The translations under genes and the position numbers were made by a program. Positions 37,601-51,251 of a stretch of DNA of 64,000 nucleotides are shown in pieces. Within the stretch, counting starts at the first letter, position 1; the number at the start of each line of letters is the position of its first letter. A model generated the notes under the pieces. It had not been told where the DNA came from, ran no database searches, and saw only the letters and a program-made list of their open reading frames with translations. Source of the stretch: Anastatus disparis (lineage: Eukaryota; Arthropoda; Insecta; Hymenoptera; Eupelmidae); the NCBI GenBank assembly GCA_017163975.1, contig JAFFSR010000229.1:14712001-14776000 (forward strand), read 5' to 3'.

Positions 37601-39315
37601 AATTGGAGAAAATTGTGTAAACTAAGACTGTGATTGAAAAGGTATATATAAAGTAAGTAATTAAAAACTAGTATGAGTAAGTAAATTAAAAAAATGAAAA
37701 AATACTCAAAGTACATTATAAAACAATACACGCAAATCGAGGCAATTGGTCTTTGTACAATGCATCGAGAGTCTTTGAAATGGTATCCGTGTCGATTGTC
37801 GATGGGTAAAACCCCCCGGCCTTGTGAATCCTTAATGAGGTGCTACTAACAGACACTAGTACAACTTGAATAATATGAAATATCGTAACAACCAAGTATA
37901 CACGCACCTGCTGACGTTCGTACATATTGCCAATAATAAACTTTACCTTTAACATTAAAACAAGTTTTTTTGAGAGAGAATAAAAAAAAAAAGAAAAAAC
38001 GATTCCCGCGGAAATAGAAAACGCCCATTGATATGATAATTTCGCATAGTCATGAGCTATCAACTATCGCATAATAAGTGCCGAACGTTTTATAATTATC
38101 GCATTGAGAGAAACAGGTTTCTTTTCGCGCATTCATCCATCTGCGTTTGTATGTTTAAATATAAATCGATATAATGTTTGTCCTTGACCGTGACTCACAG
38201 AACGAAGGCGTTAATCTGCGGTTTGATGCCCTAGAGATAGTCGCTCGGAGATTCATCGTGTACCAAGTGTAGAGAAAAAAAATAAACATGCAAACAAAAA
38301 CAATCATCTCTTCTCGCTTTATGCCTTATCTAGAGAAATACAAGTTTTCTCATCGTTTTACGTAATTGAAAAAATTTTTTTTTCAATACATATATTCAAG
38401 AATATAAACAAATGTAGTTATTACAATTATCGATATCCGGTCAGTAGTTTTTATAGCCTCACAAAAACATCTTACAATGTATACATAAATTCTTAGTCAC
38501 AATGACCTAGTTAAGGACATTTTTTGCTTCTGAATTCTATTTTTTTTATTAACATTTTTTTTCATGAAAATGATAATAACAAGCGATCATAACAAACACT
38601 GTGCAATATTAATTATATTAACTCTTTGAAATTACTAGTTTATTGAATGGAAATTGTAATGGGATAACACCGAGAGCTTTTGTTTAAAATCAAATAATCT
38701 GTAAGTCAATTGTTTAAAATAGGTTTATTGATCTATTAATAACTTTAATCTCTTACGCAATAAATAAAATAAATAAAACAAATCAAACCAGCTTCATAAA
38801 TAAATCTTACAGACGGTTAAATAAGAATCTTTCAACAGAACCTTTGTAACAATCTACATTCTTGCTTTATTAACTTTATTGGAGTAGACCATTAATTATC
38901 TAACACGAGAGATCATCGAAGATAAATGTATTAACTTTATAGGCATCTTGAATGATTGTTAATCTGAAAAATAAATTATATTTATCTGTAAGGATCGCTA
39001 ACATAATGCCATGTTTTCATATATTTCAGTGTACAATGTTTCTGTTATGTATTTACTTAAAAGTAATTTTGATCGTTCGTTTCTAATTTTGGTTATTATC
39101 GAGTGATAATATTTGGCGTTATAAAATCAACATTTATAAATTGGTCTCGTATTGCATGAAAAAAAGAAAGAGAATAAAATAAATTCGTTTGCATATATAA
39201 GCTAGTAGCGTAAAAAGCATTATCTACAAGATTTACACAAGCCGTGCCTAGTCGTTCGCTGAATCAGAATCTCTCTCTTTTCTATATGCTATGTTGCGGT
39301 GTAACGACCCGCCGC

Positions 39316-39323
39316 TGACGTCA
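39316..39323. promoter_or_regulatory. CRE palindrome TGACGTCA
   Basis: A perfect TGACGTCA in a short CG-containing islet (GACCCGCCGC just upstream). Another perfect copy lies about 700 bases to the right at 40010-40017. Confidence 0.3.
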
Positions 39324-40009
39324 AACTTGCACAACTCGACACAGCTCTTGGCTTATATATGTATATCATGTTAGTCGGCTATTTCGATTTCTATAGCAAT
39401 CCTAATCGTTTATTTTTTTAACGCGATTTTTTTTTTCATTTTCGAATTCTTCAAAAACTATAATATTATGGAAGATTCAAGAAAAAAACTACATTATGTA
39501 ATCCTTGACGTAAATCAAAACTCAAATTAAATCAAATTATCAGAAATCACTCTATACAATAATTGAACGAATGACATTGTTTAAAGAAATTAAATTTATT
39601 TTTAAAAATTTTTATAAATTATTTTTTGGTAATTGTTATTATTATAAAATAATCCATATAAAATTAATGAATTTCTTTGAAAAAATGAAAAATAAAAGGA
39701 AAATAACAAAAAGCTGGAGAATGTTGATCGGAAGCTTTCAAAGACTGATTAACGATGATTCAATCAAGCGTAACCTTGTGTTACCTAGTATTATCCACTA
39801 AAATAACAATCGCGAACACGGCTGCACTGTACTGCAAGTCATAGAAAAATTTCCTTTGCACTCGCGCGCACTATGTCTAACCGAAGGGTATTCGAAATTT
39901 TTCCTTCTTCCTCGAGCTTCCTTCATGACAACGGGAATAAACCCAATCCTTAAGTTCCCGCAAATATATACCACGATGAAGTAATATTTGCTAAGGAAAA
40001 ATCGCTTAT

Positions 40010-40017
40010 TGACGTCA
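40010..40017. promoter_or_regulatory. CRE palindrome TGACGTCA
   Basis: The fourth perfect TGACGTCA in the window, followed by TTC, in otherwise mixed-composition sequence. Confidence 0.3.
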
Positions 40018-43000
40018 TTCATTAAGATCCGTTTCTTATTCACCAAACGTGGGACAGATTCTTCGATCTTGTGTGTGTGTTTTTTGCTGTTTTTTTATTG
40101 CCCGAGAAAGCTTTTTAAATTGTTGGGACACTAGAGCATTATAATACGGTTTGCCTGGTGTATGGAGAAGCGAGTGAAAGTGCTGCACTCAAATAAGGTC
40201 AATTTGTAATGAGTCATATTCTAAGGTCGAGAGAGACAGCTGGAGAGGTGCGTTTTAGCGATTTCGATTTGCGATTGAGATTGAAGGCGAACTATTGATT
40301 AGTAGGTGGTACGACCTCGCCATACATAAATCTGATATGTTAGAAAAAATAAATCTATGGAATGGCGAAGCATTTCTATATATGCATGGATCAATGACCG
40401 TTTTCTTTATCTTCTTGATTTTTTTTAATACCACTGATTGCTTGATTTTTCTTTTAACATTTTTACTAATAGACGAGTCATTATTAAATTAATTTATATT
40501 TTATTATTCGAGTTATCAAGCAGACTATTCCATTATAAATAAAATTTATAATTGCGACCGATAAGATATAACGAATACAGTTACACCGTAAAGCCCATTA
40601 TTTTAACATATTTTAGAGAGGATAAATCTTCGTCTAACTTAACTTAAGCGAGATTTCAACACCATAATTAATTGAAGCTAAAATACGACTTCATAATATA
40701 AACATAATGTATCAATCCAAACGAAGTGATATCGGTAAAATTTAAGTAAACTTTTAATTTATGTGACTTGTATTTATTAGTTTTATATGCCGATTATGAT
40801 TGCATTAGTCAGTTCAGCAAGTTGAAAAATCTCCAGCGACTCGACATTTTATTAGACATCAGATAATTTATATGTTAAACACTTCATTTGTTGCTGGGTA
40901 AGTTAATAAATAACCTTCGGATAAAACTAAAGCATTTCTCAGATGATCGAGATAGAAAAACAATGAATTTATAACTTTTCTAGGATGTCACTAAAGTGCA
41001 CAGACAACAAGTGCACTTTCCAATCTTACAAATAACATTTTCATAAATCACCGATGCTATCTCTTATGCAACAGTATAATTTCTCATTAGAAACTCCCAT
41101 GAAAGAAAAAAAGGAATTCGTTTAGTTTGTCGAGCTTATGTTAATTAACGTTAAACTTGATGAACGTTTAATTACAATTTAAGATATAGTTTTTAGGGAC
41201 GTATAAGAAAGCGTTTGTTATGAAAATAATAACGCACGAAAAGAAGAAAAAAAAATTTTAATGTCTACGTGGTCATTGTCACGTACAGTGTGAAACCGGT
41301 AAACTCAGGTAAAGCACTTTTTTAAGGTAATTATGTGATATTCATTTCAGAATGCTAAACATCGTTATGCCTGGATATCTCTATCCTCAGAGTTTGATAT
41401 GCTGTTAAAACGGAATTTAGATATGTCATCGTGTCTTTAACGAATTAAAACTTAATCTAGCACTTTACGCTGATGAAATTTACTTTAAGAGTTAATACAT
41501 TCACTAAGACTATAATGATAGCTTAATGTAATAGTATTTAAAGAATTTTTATAAAATAGAGTATTTCTTTTTTTAAATATTTTAAATATTTTTAAAAATA
41601 AGAGGAAATACCATGAAAATTTTTTTAATAAAGAAAATTTTATTTATCTTCACAAATGGAAAAACGTTTTTTCATCAAAAATTAATTTATTATGTAAATA
41701 TTTTGAAGGTTTTTTTATTACTCTCATCCGAAACATTGACACAATAAATAAACTGTTGATAAAAAAGTCATTTTTTCATAAATTTATCAATATATTAATA
41801 AAATACTGTAACTAGTAAAAAATGGTAGAAGAACAAACTTTTAATTAACATATCAATCTCTGTCGCACATGAGACTATAAAGAATATAATTTGCTCAAAG
41901 CACGCCGCAATCACAATAAGTTGTCCGTTTAATTGTAATCAAAAATAAATTACAACATAATATTATTTGTTAATTAATATAATTTTTAAATAAATTTAAT
42001 TTAATTAAAAATAAATGGAAGTAAAAAAAATAGTATAAAATCAGGTCTATCGACAAGTTCAATTTTGAAAAATACGCCTCTTTATTAGCTTGTCGGTCAT
42101 GCACCTTTTAAGTAAAGCACGCGTGCTAGCAAATTGTAGTTGACAAAAGGTTATAACGATGCTAACCAAGTGTATACAGTATCATCGCTACCTCTTTAGC
42201 GCTGTTAAGCACATTACGCGTCGGAGTACATGATACGTTGCACATATACACACATTATATACCGAGTTCGCGCAACAACGACCTTGGCCTGCTGACCGTC
42301 ACTTTAATGCCTGTATATATGATGCTGAGATTGCTCAGAGCCAAGCGCTTCTTTCTCTTTTACTCTTTCACGAAGACTACACGTTATAAATTAATGCATC
42401 ATTATTACTTTTTATCTCACGAGGATTTAATCTAAGTTAACAGATAAGACAGCTTTATGGTAATTGTTATTACAGATATTTGGATAATATTTTCAAGTTT
42501 ATAATAGAATAGTTTTTATAGAAATAGAATTATCAAAGAGTTGATGACATTAATTATAAAACTCATTTGTTATCAAATGCACCTCAACCTGAATTCTTGG
42601 AAACTATTAAATTTTTAATATAAAAATTAACGAAAATAACCAGTCTATAAGCGTACAATTTTCAAACGTAATTTTGCTCTTTATAACGTAATATCATGTT
42701 TTTAAAATACAACGTTCAAAAAACGATAATCAAATGCTCGATGGTTTTAGAAGAGGCAAAACGGTGAGTCACATTTGCGGTTCGTACATGAGTCAACAAT
42801 GAAAATCGCTAGATGAATCCATGAAAATTTAGTATAATCTCGTGTCAAGGACCTCATAAACGTCACAACATTCTTACATTATCTTACCCCGGCCCCGCCT
42901 TCGTGACACCTTGCTAATATTAATCAATCTTCCTTTCGCATGGTGCATCAAATTTTAATATTCTATCGGCAAATTTATTAAAAATTACATGAAAGATCAA

Positions 43001-43627
43001 AATTTATGGCATATACAGCATGAAATGTATTAAAAACTGACTGCTGGCTTGTAGAATTATGTAAGATGATTCATTTTACGCATAATTTACTCCTTATATT
43101 ACAATACACATTAAATTAATCTGTACAAGTCAACAATTATTATAACTCTATATTTTATCAAAATTTTGATATAATTTTAATAATTTCTAAGAAATAAAAC
43201 AAAACCAATATTTTAACAACTAGTAAAAATATAAAAATCAGCATTATGCTAATTATCAAAATCAATCGGAGCTATTTATATTTATAACTTTCCTTTTCTC
43301 TAAATAACTCAAGAACTTCAGATACATCTCTAATTAATGTTCGTTCTAAGTATGTTAAAAAATATTTATTTTACGAAAAATGATAACAATCTGCGAAAAA
43401 TCTTTCCGTTTAAAAGAAAAGTTCCCCTTCGATCATGCATTTCAAACATGTACTTGTCAGGAAAAAAAATTTGAAAATTCAGAGGAACATAATGTTTCAT
43501 GAGATTGTGAACGCGAAAGAATTGCAAGAGTAAAAATGAATTTAATGATGAAGTCATCCTCGCGCGTAGCAATTTGATTAAGTTATGACGGTAATGAATC
43601 TATAAGGATCATTTTTCTCAAGCAAGG

Positions 43628-43649
43628 TCTCTCTCTCTCTCTCTCTCTC
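43628..43649. repeat. (TC)11 microsatellite
   Basis: Eleven uninterrupted TC units, flanked by AGCAAGG and GCCGG. Confidence 0.9.
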
Positions 43650-44519
43650 GCCGGTAATTGTCTTGGAAAAATTTTCCAATAGTGCCCTTCGATTTTCCAC
43701 AAAGATGGAACATTCCTTGTTTTCTTATATTCTTTTATTTTTTAATGCCGCTTTAGACTTTTGCTGAATCGATTTTGTAATATATATGTCAAGTAATGCA
43801 AATCGTAAAATTTTACGAGATGCTTCAAAGTGCTTTGTTGCTTTTTTTTATAATAGAGCTGGTTGACGGTCTGTTAATTACAGAAAATACGTTAACAATG
43901 TATGCACTCGTAAAAATGGATTTATGCTAACTTTTTATGCAGCTTATTTATACTTCGGTAATCTTCAATATCTATAATATATAATGTCGGCTAAGAATTT
44001 TTATTATTATAATATTTAGGTAATTTTTTTTACTTTTTAACCCATTTATCTCCATATTAAAATGATTCTGTTTAATGTTTAATTAAATTATTTTATTAAA
44101 TCTAAAGTACTCGAAATCATGAATAACGTCGAGAATGCGCAAGACGTTTTAAAATAGTATTTCTCCCACAGTTTAAAGAGTCAAGAGTACTAAAATTTGA
44201 ATTTAAACATATTAAGCGCCATAAACATGATCTTTTGATGAGATTAAGATATGTAGTCGCCTAGCGGAAGTTAAAAAATTTTGAAAATTGTAAAAAATTA
44301 TAATTTCGTCACTTTGCAATAAATATTACGAGCCGGGCATGTAACGCTCGTCTGTAAAAAAAAAAGAAATAACTGTGACATTGGCTGTTTTTAGGTAGAC
44401 GGTGAAGAATACTAAAAAAAAAAAGTTCACGAGGAAACAAGCGAGCGTACTTATTAAAAATCACGGTACGTCTATGGTTATATGACATATAAATGACCGC
44501 AAAGAAGAGAGGTGACACG

Positions 44520-44642
44520 ATGTCGTGCGAACCAGGCTTCAAACTTGGGACGCTCGAGGCATTATTTGCTTCCACCAAAACTCGTTTCTTCGCGCTCGCC
44601 GTCTTTAAAAGCTTGATCCAGTTCTTGGCGAGATGTTTATAA
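44520..44642 (+). CDS. weak candidate small ORF, 40 residues
   Basis: An ATG frame begins MSCEPGFKLGTLEALFASTK and ends at TAA 44640-44642, with codons often ending in C or G. The opposite strand is also open through this stretch with an equally protein-like lysine-rich reading, but that frame starts at GTG. Only one, or neither, can be real. Confidence 0.13.
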   Translation: MSCEPGFKLGTLEALFASTKTRFFALAVFKSLIQFLARCL

Positions 44643-45166
44643 AACGAGTACGCGTACACTGTATTGTGCCTGCTTAATGATTTATTATTATTTAATTTTA
44701 TTATGACTATTATTTAGTAAGCGCTTTTTTAAAATCAAATTTAAATTTCTGATGCTTATCTTTAGTAAAAGTACAGTTAACAATAGAATTTACAATAGCT
44801 AAAACTTTATTATTCAACTGTAATTAAAATGAAGTTTTAAATACTTAACGATTTCAAAATTTAAATATCCTACTTTCAATTATTTTGAAATTAATAAATT
44901 CTGTGCAGAAAATAGTACTATATAAATTTATATCGCAATAAAAAATAAAAGAGATTGGGCATTTAATTTTAAAAATCTAATAATTAAATTCGACTTTTGT
45001 AGTATAACGTCGAAAAAAGAATGGTTAGCATTACAAACAGCCTGTTAACTTATACTTTCTCTCTTGTCGCATCTCGTCGCTCACATAAAATAGCCACTTA
45101 TGTATTTGAAAAAAGCGCAATTTATCACTCTCTTCTCTCTTGGTGCGCTGCATGCATAAAGACATA

Positions 45167-45187
45167 AAGAAGAAGAAGAAGAAGAAG
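45167..45187. repeat. (AAG)7 microsatellite
   Basis: Seven AAG units followed by imperfect purine repeats to about 45215. Confidence 0.85.
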
Positions 45188-45397
45188 ACAAAAAAGAAGT
45201 GGAAAGAAGAAGAATCGAAAAAAATGACATAGAAGCTCGGGATGTTCTATTGTCGAGGCTGTTTATAGAGGGCTCGTAGAACATATATCAGACTGGGTGC
45301 GACAATAGGGCGGGCAAAGCGGCGCCGATCTCTCACCAGGTGATGGCTATAACACTCAAAGCTATACCTTCTTTTCGCCTCGCGTTCGACACCTGCG

Positions 45398-45418
45398 GCA
45401 CACACACGCGCGCGCGCA
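45398..45418. repeat. 21-bp GC/AC alternating tract
   Basis: A CACACAC run passes directly into CGCGCGCGC. This is the classic Z-DNA-forming composition and the most CG-dense of the alternating tracts here. Confidence 0.8.
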
Positions 45419-48400
45419 AGGGCATCTGCTCTCTATGGCTTATGTATACTATAGACGCTGGCGGTCCAGAAATTAAATTTTCAATTTTTTTCACGTGGGG
45501 GCGGAAAAATTGAATGACAGCGGATAATCAGTTTATTATTTTGTCCAAATCCGTATAGGCTCGAAGTAGAAAACAGCTGCCAAGATGAAAATTTCAAGTG
45601 ATGTGTTTGCTTGCGGTTAAATACTTCTTCTGTTATAGATTATAGATCAATTTCATTACTTAAATTATTTTTTTCAAAATAATTCATCATTCTTAACTGG
45701 ATGGTAATATTTTTTTTCAACGTCTCCCAATCAATCATATAAAATCTTTTGTATAATAATATACTATTTTCACATTCATGAAAACAAACACATTCGCGAT
45801 TGTTAAAGTTATTTTATTTTAAATTGTTATGACTGAAAATTTAAATGCGTTGATAAAATTATTTTAAAGAACTTTGACGCTACTAAAATTTATGCAAAAT
45901 AGTAAAAAGTTTTTAAATTTCCTAGAATAATAAAAATGTTATCATTAGGGGATTTTTTGAAATTTATTTTTAAAAAATAAATAAAATTCAATTTCTATTC
46001 AATTCCTTATCAAACTAACATTGACCTTCTCACTTTTCATGTAAATCAATGTACTGTAAATAGCTTTAAGCTCTGATAAACGAGCTTCGTTATAATAGGT
46101 AAAAATAAAATTTAAAAGAAACAAGAAGTAAAAAATGAATATTTAATAAAAAGAACCAATAGAGCCATCTGTAGAGAAATGATAAAACCCGATCGCCATC
46201 GTCCATACGCATACGTACGGCGACCGATGAGGCTTGAGCTCGTTGCTCGCACACTTGTCCGTCCGACTCTCGCGCATTAGCATAAATAACTGGACTCCCG
46301 TCTCGCGAGCATAGTACCGCGGCGTATACACAAGTAACCATATATAACTCAAGATAGCGTACTTCCTTACCGGTCGCTCTGACTGTTTTTATCGATCGCA
46401 ACTTTATGTGTGCGAGCGCAAAAGAAGAAAAAAAAAACTAAGAAGCAAAAGGAAAAACACTCGCACCTAATTCGAAGTGTTACTAATCAGAAATTTCTCC
46501 AGTCTTCGTTTAAAAGTCCACGTGGAAAATGTATGTCAGGGGGTCAGAGACTACTAGCTTGCTTCTCTATATAGGAGAGTTTCTGTTTTTTAAAAGTTTG
46601 TATATACTCAAGGCAGCCGCGGCTGTTAAATGCCGGCGTTAAAAGCTATTTCACGAGAGGCTGCTATATAGCTATTTAGCAGCGATAATAATAGAAAAAA
46701 GTGTGCTATAGCTTAGAGTTGATGTTTATAGGTAGATATCGCGTGTACGATTTTTAGTGCGCCGTAAGTCTGGTTAATCGTTTTCTAGCTCTTTTATTCC
46801 ACTGATTTTACACGCAGATTGCGAATATCGAGTAAAAGCTTCTTTTTTTACTGTTTTACAATTGTTCGAATGAAAAATTAAGCAATTGTTAGAAACGATG
46901 GAAATTTTGATTTTTCAACCGATAATAATAATTATGGCTCAACTTTGTTTTACATACATCAAATATTAATAAAGATAATTATCTAATTTTTATTTAATTT
47001 TTATTTTTTTTATATACTGCAGATACTTTATTGATTATTTAAATAACTATTGATATTGAAGCGTGAACTTGAAATAGAATTCATTGCATAATATAATGTC
47101 GACTATTTTTGTTATGTTTAAATATTACAAAGTTGTTGAGTAACAGTAAAAAATCAAAGTAATTAAATTTTATCAAAATAATAAAATTCAAATAAAAATT
47201 GTTGATAGTTTAAACTTGGTAAAATTGATTTATTGAATAAATGATTATTTTAAAATGTTTGATTAAATTTATGTAATGTCAATAAAACAGAAATAAAAAA
47301 ATAAACAAAATATACTTGAAGAAAATTTGGAAAAACATTTTTTACTAATTAAAACAAACCTTCGGCTCCTTATTGACTTGCGCACTTAAAAAATTCTCGG
47401 AAAAATCAGGCGGTATCAATGACCGAAAAGTTTCAGCTGTTCAGCCACAAATTTAAAGTTACTTTTTTCTTTGAAACCTTTATTTTAACCAATAATAAAG
47501 CAAGAAACGTATAAAAATTGTTGTATTAAATTGAAACGCGGCCGGGTTTGTCGAGGTAGTAGCCTTAGACTGGCAGCTCGCGCACACGCGGCCTGGCTGC
47601 TTTAGCTCTATAACGCGCGTTCCCGCCTTATCGATCTCGTTCGCTCTCCTCGACTCTTTGGCGTCGTCGAGACACCCGTACGCGCAAGAACCTCCCGCAA
47701 TACCGGTTATTAAGTACCTCGGGCTTCTTTTGGCTCGATATTTTTCAGAGCAACAAATTTTCGGTTACTTAATGCTGGCTATTCGATTTCAAATCAGGAA
47801 AATCAAATTAAACTATGTTAATTTTGACTTTAATAGAAATTTTTTGGGAATATTCAGCGTTAGTTATACGTAGAATTTAAGTTTTAGAATAACTTTTCTC
47901 AATAATTTTAAATTTATATAAGTAAATTGGCAACAAAAAGGTAAGATACCTTTAACTAATTTACGTCAAATGAATTTCCCAAAACTTTTAATTTTAGGTG
48001 TACTAGAACTTAAATTTGAAATTATTTTCTTCGAAAAATTTCTCGTCTTAAAAACATGCAGGGATCTATTGCATCCTAAATTTAACAATATTGATTCTGC
48101 TAAATAGTTAAAAAATCGAGGAATTCGTAAAAATGACATCTAAATATTTATAAAACATCATCTTAACTAATATTACATTAATTAATAAAAGCCACAATAG
48201 CCCATTATTTTATGCTGAATAAATTTTTATTTTATGTAAAATAAATTTAAATTATAGCTACCAATTTTATTTGTCATTAATTTAAAATACAAAATGAATA
48301 CTGAATGAAATATGTAGAAATAATTAAACATATTGTATAATATTATTCAAATTAAAAAGCAATTAAATAAAAAATTATCAATTATTAAATTAAAAATAAA

Positions 48401-50030
48401 ATTTTATTAAAAAAATCATTTTAAATTTACAAAATTAATTAATAATTTTTAAATATGAATTAATTATTTATTTTGAAAACAGTTTTATATAGTCCAATGG
48501 TTTATGTTTCACTGAAACAGGAATACTATATTGTTTTTTTTTAATTTATGACTTTATGTACTAAATTACGCTGATTTAAGAATTCAAATTTTTTTGGGAA
48601 TATTACAATTCAGCAGACTCATTTTTATGTGACAACTACACCTTTACCACTCTTCTATATAAATATAAACACAAACACTAAATGATTTCATTATAAGTAT
48701 GTTTTAATAAGCGTTTTGTTCAGTGTTTTAGATTTTTTTACAACACTTTTGCATTGTCCATAAAATTTATAAACCACGCGATTGGAGTTTGTTGATCACA
48801 TGTTTTTAATCACGTGTTCTTCACGCGTTTTATAAATAAAATCTTTATTTAAATTCATCATTTTTTTTAGAGAAAATCATTAAAGTATTATTATACTTCA
48901 ATAATTTTTTCTTATATACAGTATAGTAATTTAAAAAGCTAAATAAAAAATTCTTTTAATATTTTTCATTGAATTAACTTTTTTTAATATTTCAATAAAT
49001 ATAAAGATAAAAAATACTGGCTATGCCATTGTAGCGTCAACTTCATCATTTAATTTTTAAAACAAAACAATCAAAAAAGTCTAAAAATTTTTTAATTTAT
49101 TGTTAAATTTTTTTTAGGAAACTTAAAAAAAACAAACTACTAATTTGAACAAACTCCTTAAAGTACTAATTCATATGCACTTGTCCTTTAAAAAAAATAT
49201 AATATGCGTTATTGTTGAAATATTATTGTAGGCACTTTGCCTTGTCTTTAATTAACGAGACTAACAAGCTACATACAATTCTGCAACAATTAATAACTGA
49301 ACTACTGGTTTATGCGTCAGGTGCTCCAATTACACATTGAGGTATGTCAATGTCGTTGTCAATAACATAAATAGAAAATTTTGATTTGACATAAATAGTT
49401 TCAATTTTTCAATTCATTTTTTCAATGATTTATCCTTTAAGTATTTGTTGGATTTATTATACATTTAAAAAGAATAATAAATTTAAAAATTTATAAAACA
49501 CTTTAAAATTATAAAACATTTGTACTATAGAAAAAATTTTGACAATATTGTTAAGTTAAATCTATAATTAAAAGTCATAAAGTAATTACTATGTGACACC
49601 GATACACACAATTTACAATGTGTGAAACATCATAAAAGTGGAAAAGGAAACGTAGGTTATTAACGTCCGTGCGCCAAGGTCTAAAGATATATTGCATAAG
49701 ATTTCGCCTATAAGCCGGCATTGCGGTTCTGCAGTTACCAAATACATAACAGTATACAAACCGCAGTTTATTATGAGTATATATATGAAACGAAGGTGGG
49801 TACGATTCCTATTTTGGAATCGATCTATATTAAATATTTATATTGATTAATCTTATCTTTGTTATTAGCCATTTACTTATTAATATACAAATAAATTATC
49901 TTTAAGAAAAATCTTTTTTGCAAGATAAAATAATTTTATTTATTAAAAAAAAATTACAGATTCTTTATTGAAGTATTTATTTATTAATAAGATAATAAAA
50001 ATAATTTAAATACATATTATTTTTTTTTCT

Positions 50031-50216
50031 TATTTAACGTCGCTGCATTTATGTCACCATTGCGGTGCTAATTAGCGACGGGGATTTTCAGTCTGTTAGC
50101 AAACAAAGCACATGTAAGTACAATAGTGCCTGCATAAATCGGCCGCGAGCGGGATTCGAACTCGAGTCCTCGAGATTATGAATCCATCGCTGTACCGAAT
50201 GAGCCACTGAGACCTC
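50031..50216 (-). mobile_element. tRNA-derived SINE, copy 1
   Basis: The minus strand from 50216 starts with a tRNA-like head (to 50141). Its A box is TGGCTCATTCGG and its B box GAGTTCGAATCC, both close to the RNA polymerase III consensus. An anticodon-loop-like TTCATAA reads CAT (Met-like). Part of the acceptor stem (GGTC/GGCC) still pairs, but the anticodon stem is mismatched, so it is not a working tRNA gene. The head is followed by a body ending in AGCACCGCAATGG…CAGCGACGTTAAATA and an A-rich minus-strand end. Copy 2 at 57625 shares both head and body end. Target-site duplications were not clear. Confidence 0.75.
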
Positions 50217-51179
50217 AAGTTTAATTTTAATTACTGTAAATTATTTTGTTTAATTTTGTTGAAAATTATTGCCCAATTATGTATTATTATGTAAAAAACC
50301 TTTAAAAGAATATTTTATACATAATATGAATCATTATAAAAATGTGTGAATAAATTTAAAAACTGTTGATAGTTATTTTTACTTTTATTTTGGTTATTGA
50401 ATCATTAATTCACTATTAGTTACGAATATACTAAAACTTCAAGAATCCCAAATAAATGTTTAAAAGACAAATTAAAACTATGTAAATAAATTTAAAAATT
50501 AAAAATAAATGACTCTTACCTAAAAATATGTTGGTGACTATAAAACTGGTCGTAAATCTCGTAATTTAATAAATGTAATGATGATCGTTATAAATACGTT
50601 ATCTCTGCACAAACTCAATTGTTTTTAATTGTTAAATTTTTATCAACCGTAAAAAGTAAAAAAATAATAGCCGTCGATACGTTTAGCTGCTCGAGCGTGT
50701 TTGATTGATTATGGATCGGTAGTAACGAAGAAACTAAGATTAAATAGTAAGGAATCCACAAGCCCACGATACTCGCTTCGCCCACGCTTATTTTAGCTTC
50801 TTCCGCCTTTCAGGTTAATGCCTTTTCTATACTTTTTTCCAATGAAACTTTTTCTGAGTCAGCGATTCCTGTAATAATCAACAATTGAATTTTAAATCTT
50901 GGAGTGTTTTCTTAAGATTTAAAAATTTTATGGTAATATTAAAGACAAAATAATCCAGCAGAATTTCATCATTCAAAAGAATACTATTTATAATGATCGA
51001 TTTAAATCAATACAAATATTATTTATCATTAAAAAATAACTTTTAGAAAAAATTTATTTATTTAAAAATAAAATTTGATGTATAAAAAATAATATTTTCC
51101 TTTTTATAATATATAAGTGTAAACAAACATATATGAACTAAAATAGTAGACTATTCTCGCATAGTTTAAAATGACTCAC

Positions 51180-51251
51180 CCGTAAAAAGTCGATATACTG
51201 CAACCGAACTGACACCTCCGCAAAAGCCTCTTTCAATAGATTACCAAATAA
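51180..51251 (-). CDS. weak exon candidate, 24 codons
   Basis: On the minus strand a GAGTTTAG acceptor ends at 51252 and a GTGAGT donor starts at 51179. The phase-0 frame between them reads LFGNLLKEAFAEVSVRLQYI and four more residues, a convincing helix-like pattern. The acceptor has no pyrimidine tract, and the other two frames are also mostly open, so this may be chance. Confidence 0.2.

Larger units (their letters stand above)
30230..50030. other. 20 kb with no convincing gene
   Basis: The sequence is mostly AT-rich. CG islets occur at about 33000-33130, 39290-39330, 45300-45480, 46180-46680 and 47540-47720. Open frames in them (for example minus 46090-46401, plus 47658-47873, minus 44309-44659 which begins at GTG) lack ATG starts, splice support or both. 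Simple repeats, two CRE-containing stretches and one strong hairpin are listed separately. It could be intergenic DNA or a very long intron. Confidence 0.4.

Noticed and set aside
37716..38063. 115-codon minus-strand frame with a receptor-like look
   Set aside because: The hydrophobic N-terminal part is T-rich filler, and only the last 45 codons look protein-like; the splice border proposed for them (CTGTTAG) is ordinary and unsupported.
44309..44659. 116-codon minus-strand gene
   Set aside because: It starts at GTG, has no early ATG, and the second half is low-complexity; it overlaps an equally plausible plus-strand frame.
47558..47572. GAGGTAGTAG, resembling the let-7 5' end
   Set aside because: Similarity stops after about ten bases and no hairpin partner was seen.
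50141..50216. Functional tRNA-Met gene
   Set aside because: The anticodon stem is mismatched in both copies and a non-tRNA body follows; this is a SINE head.
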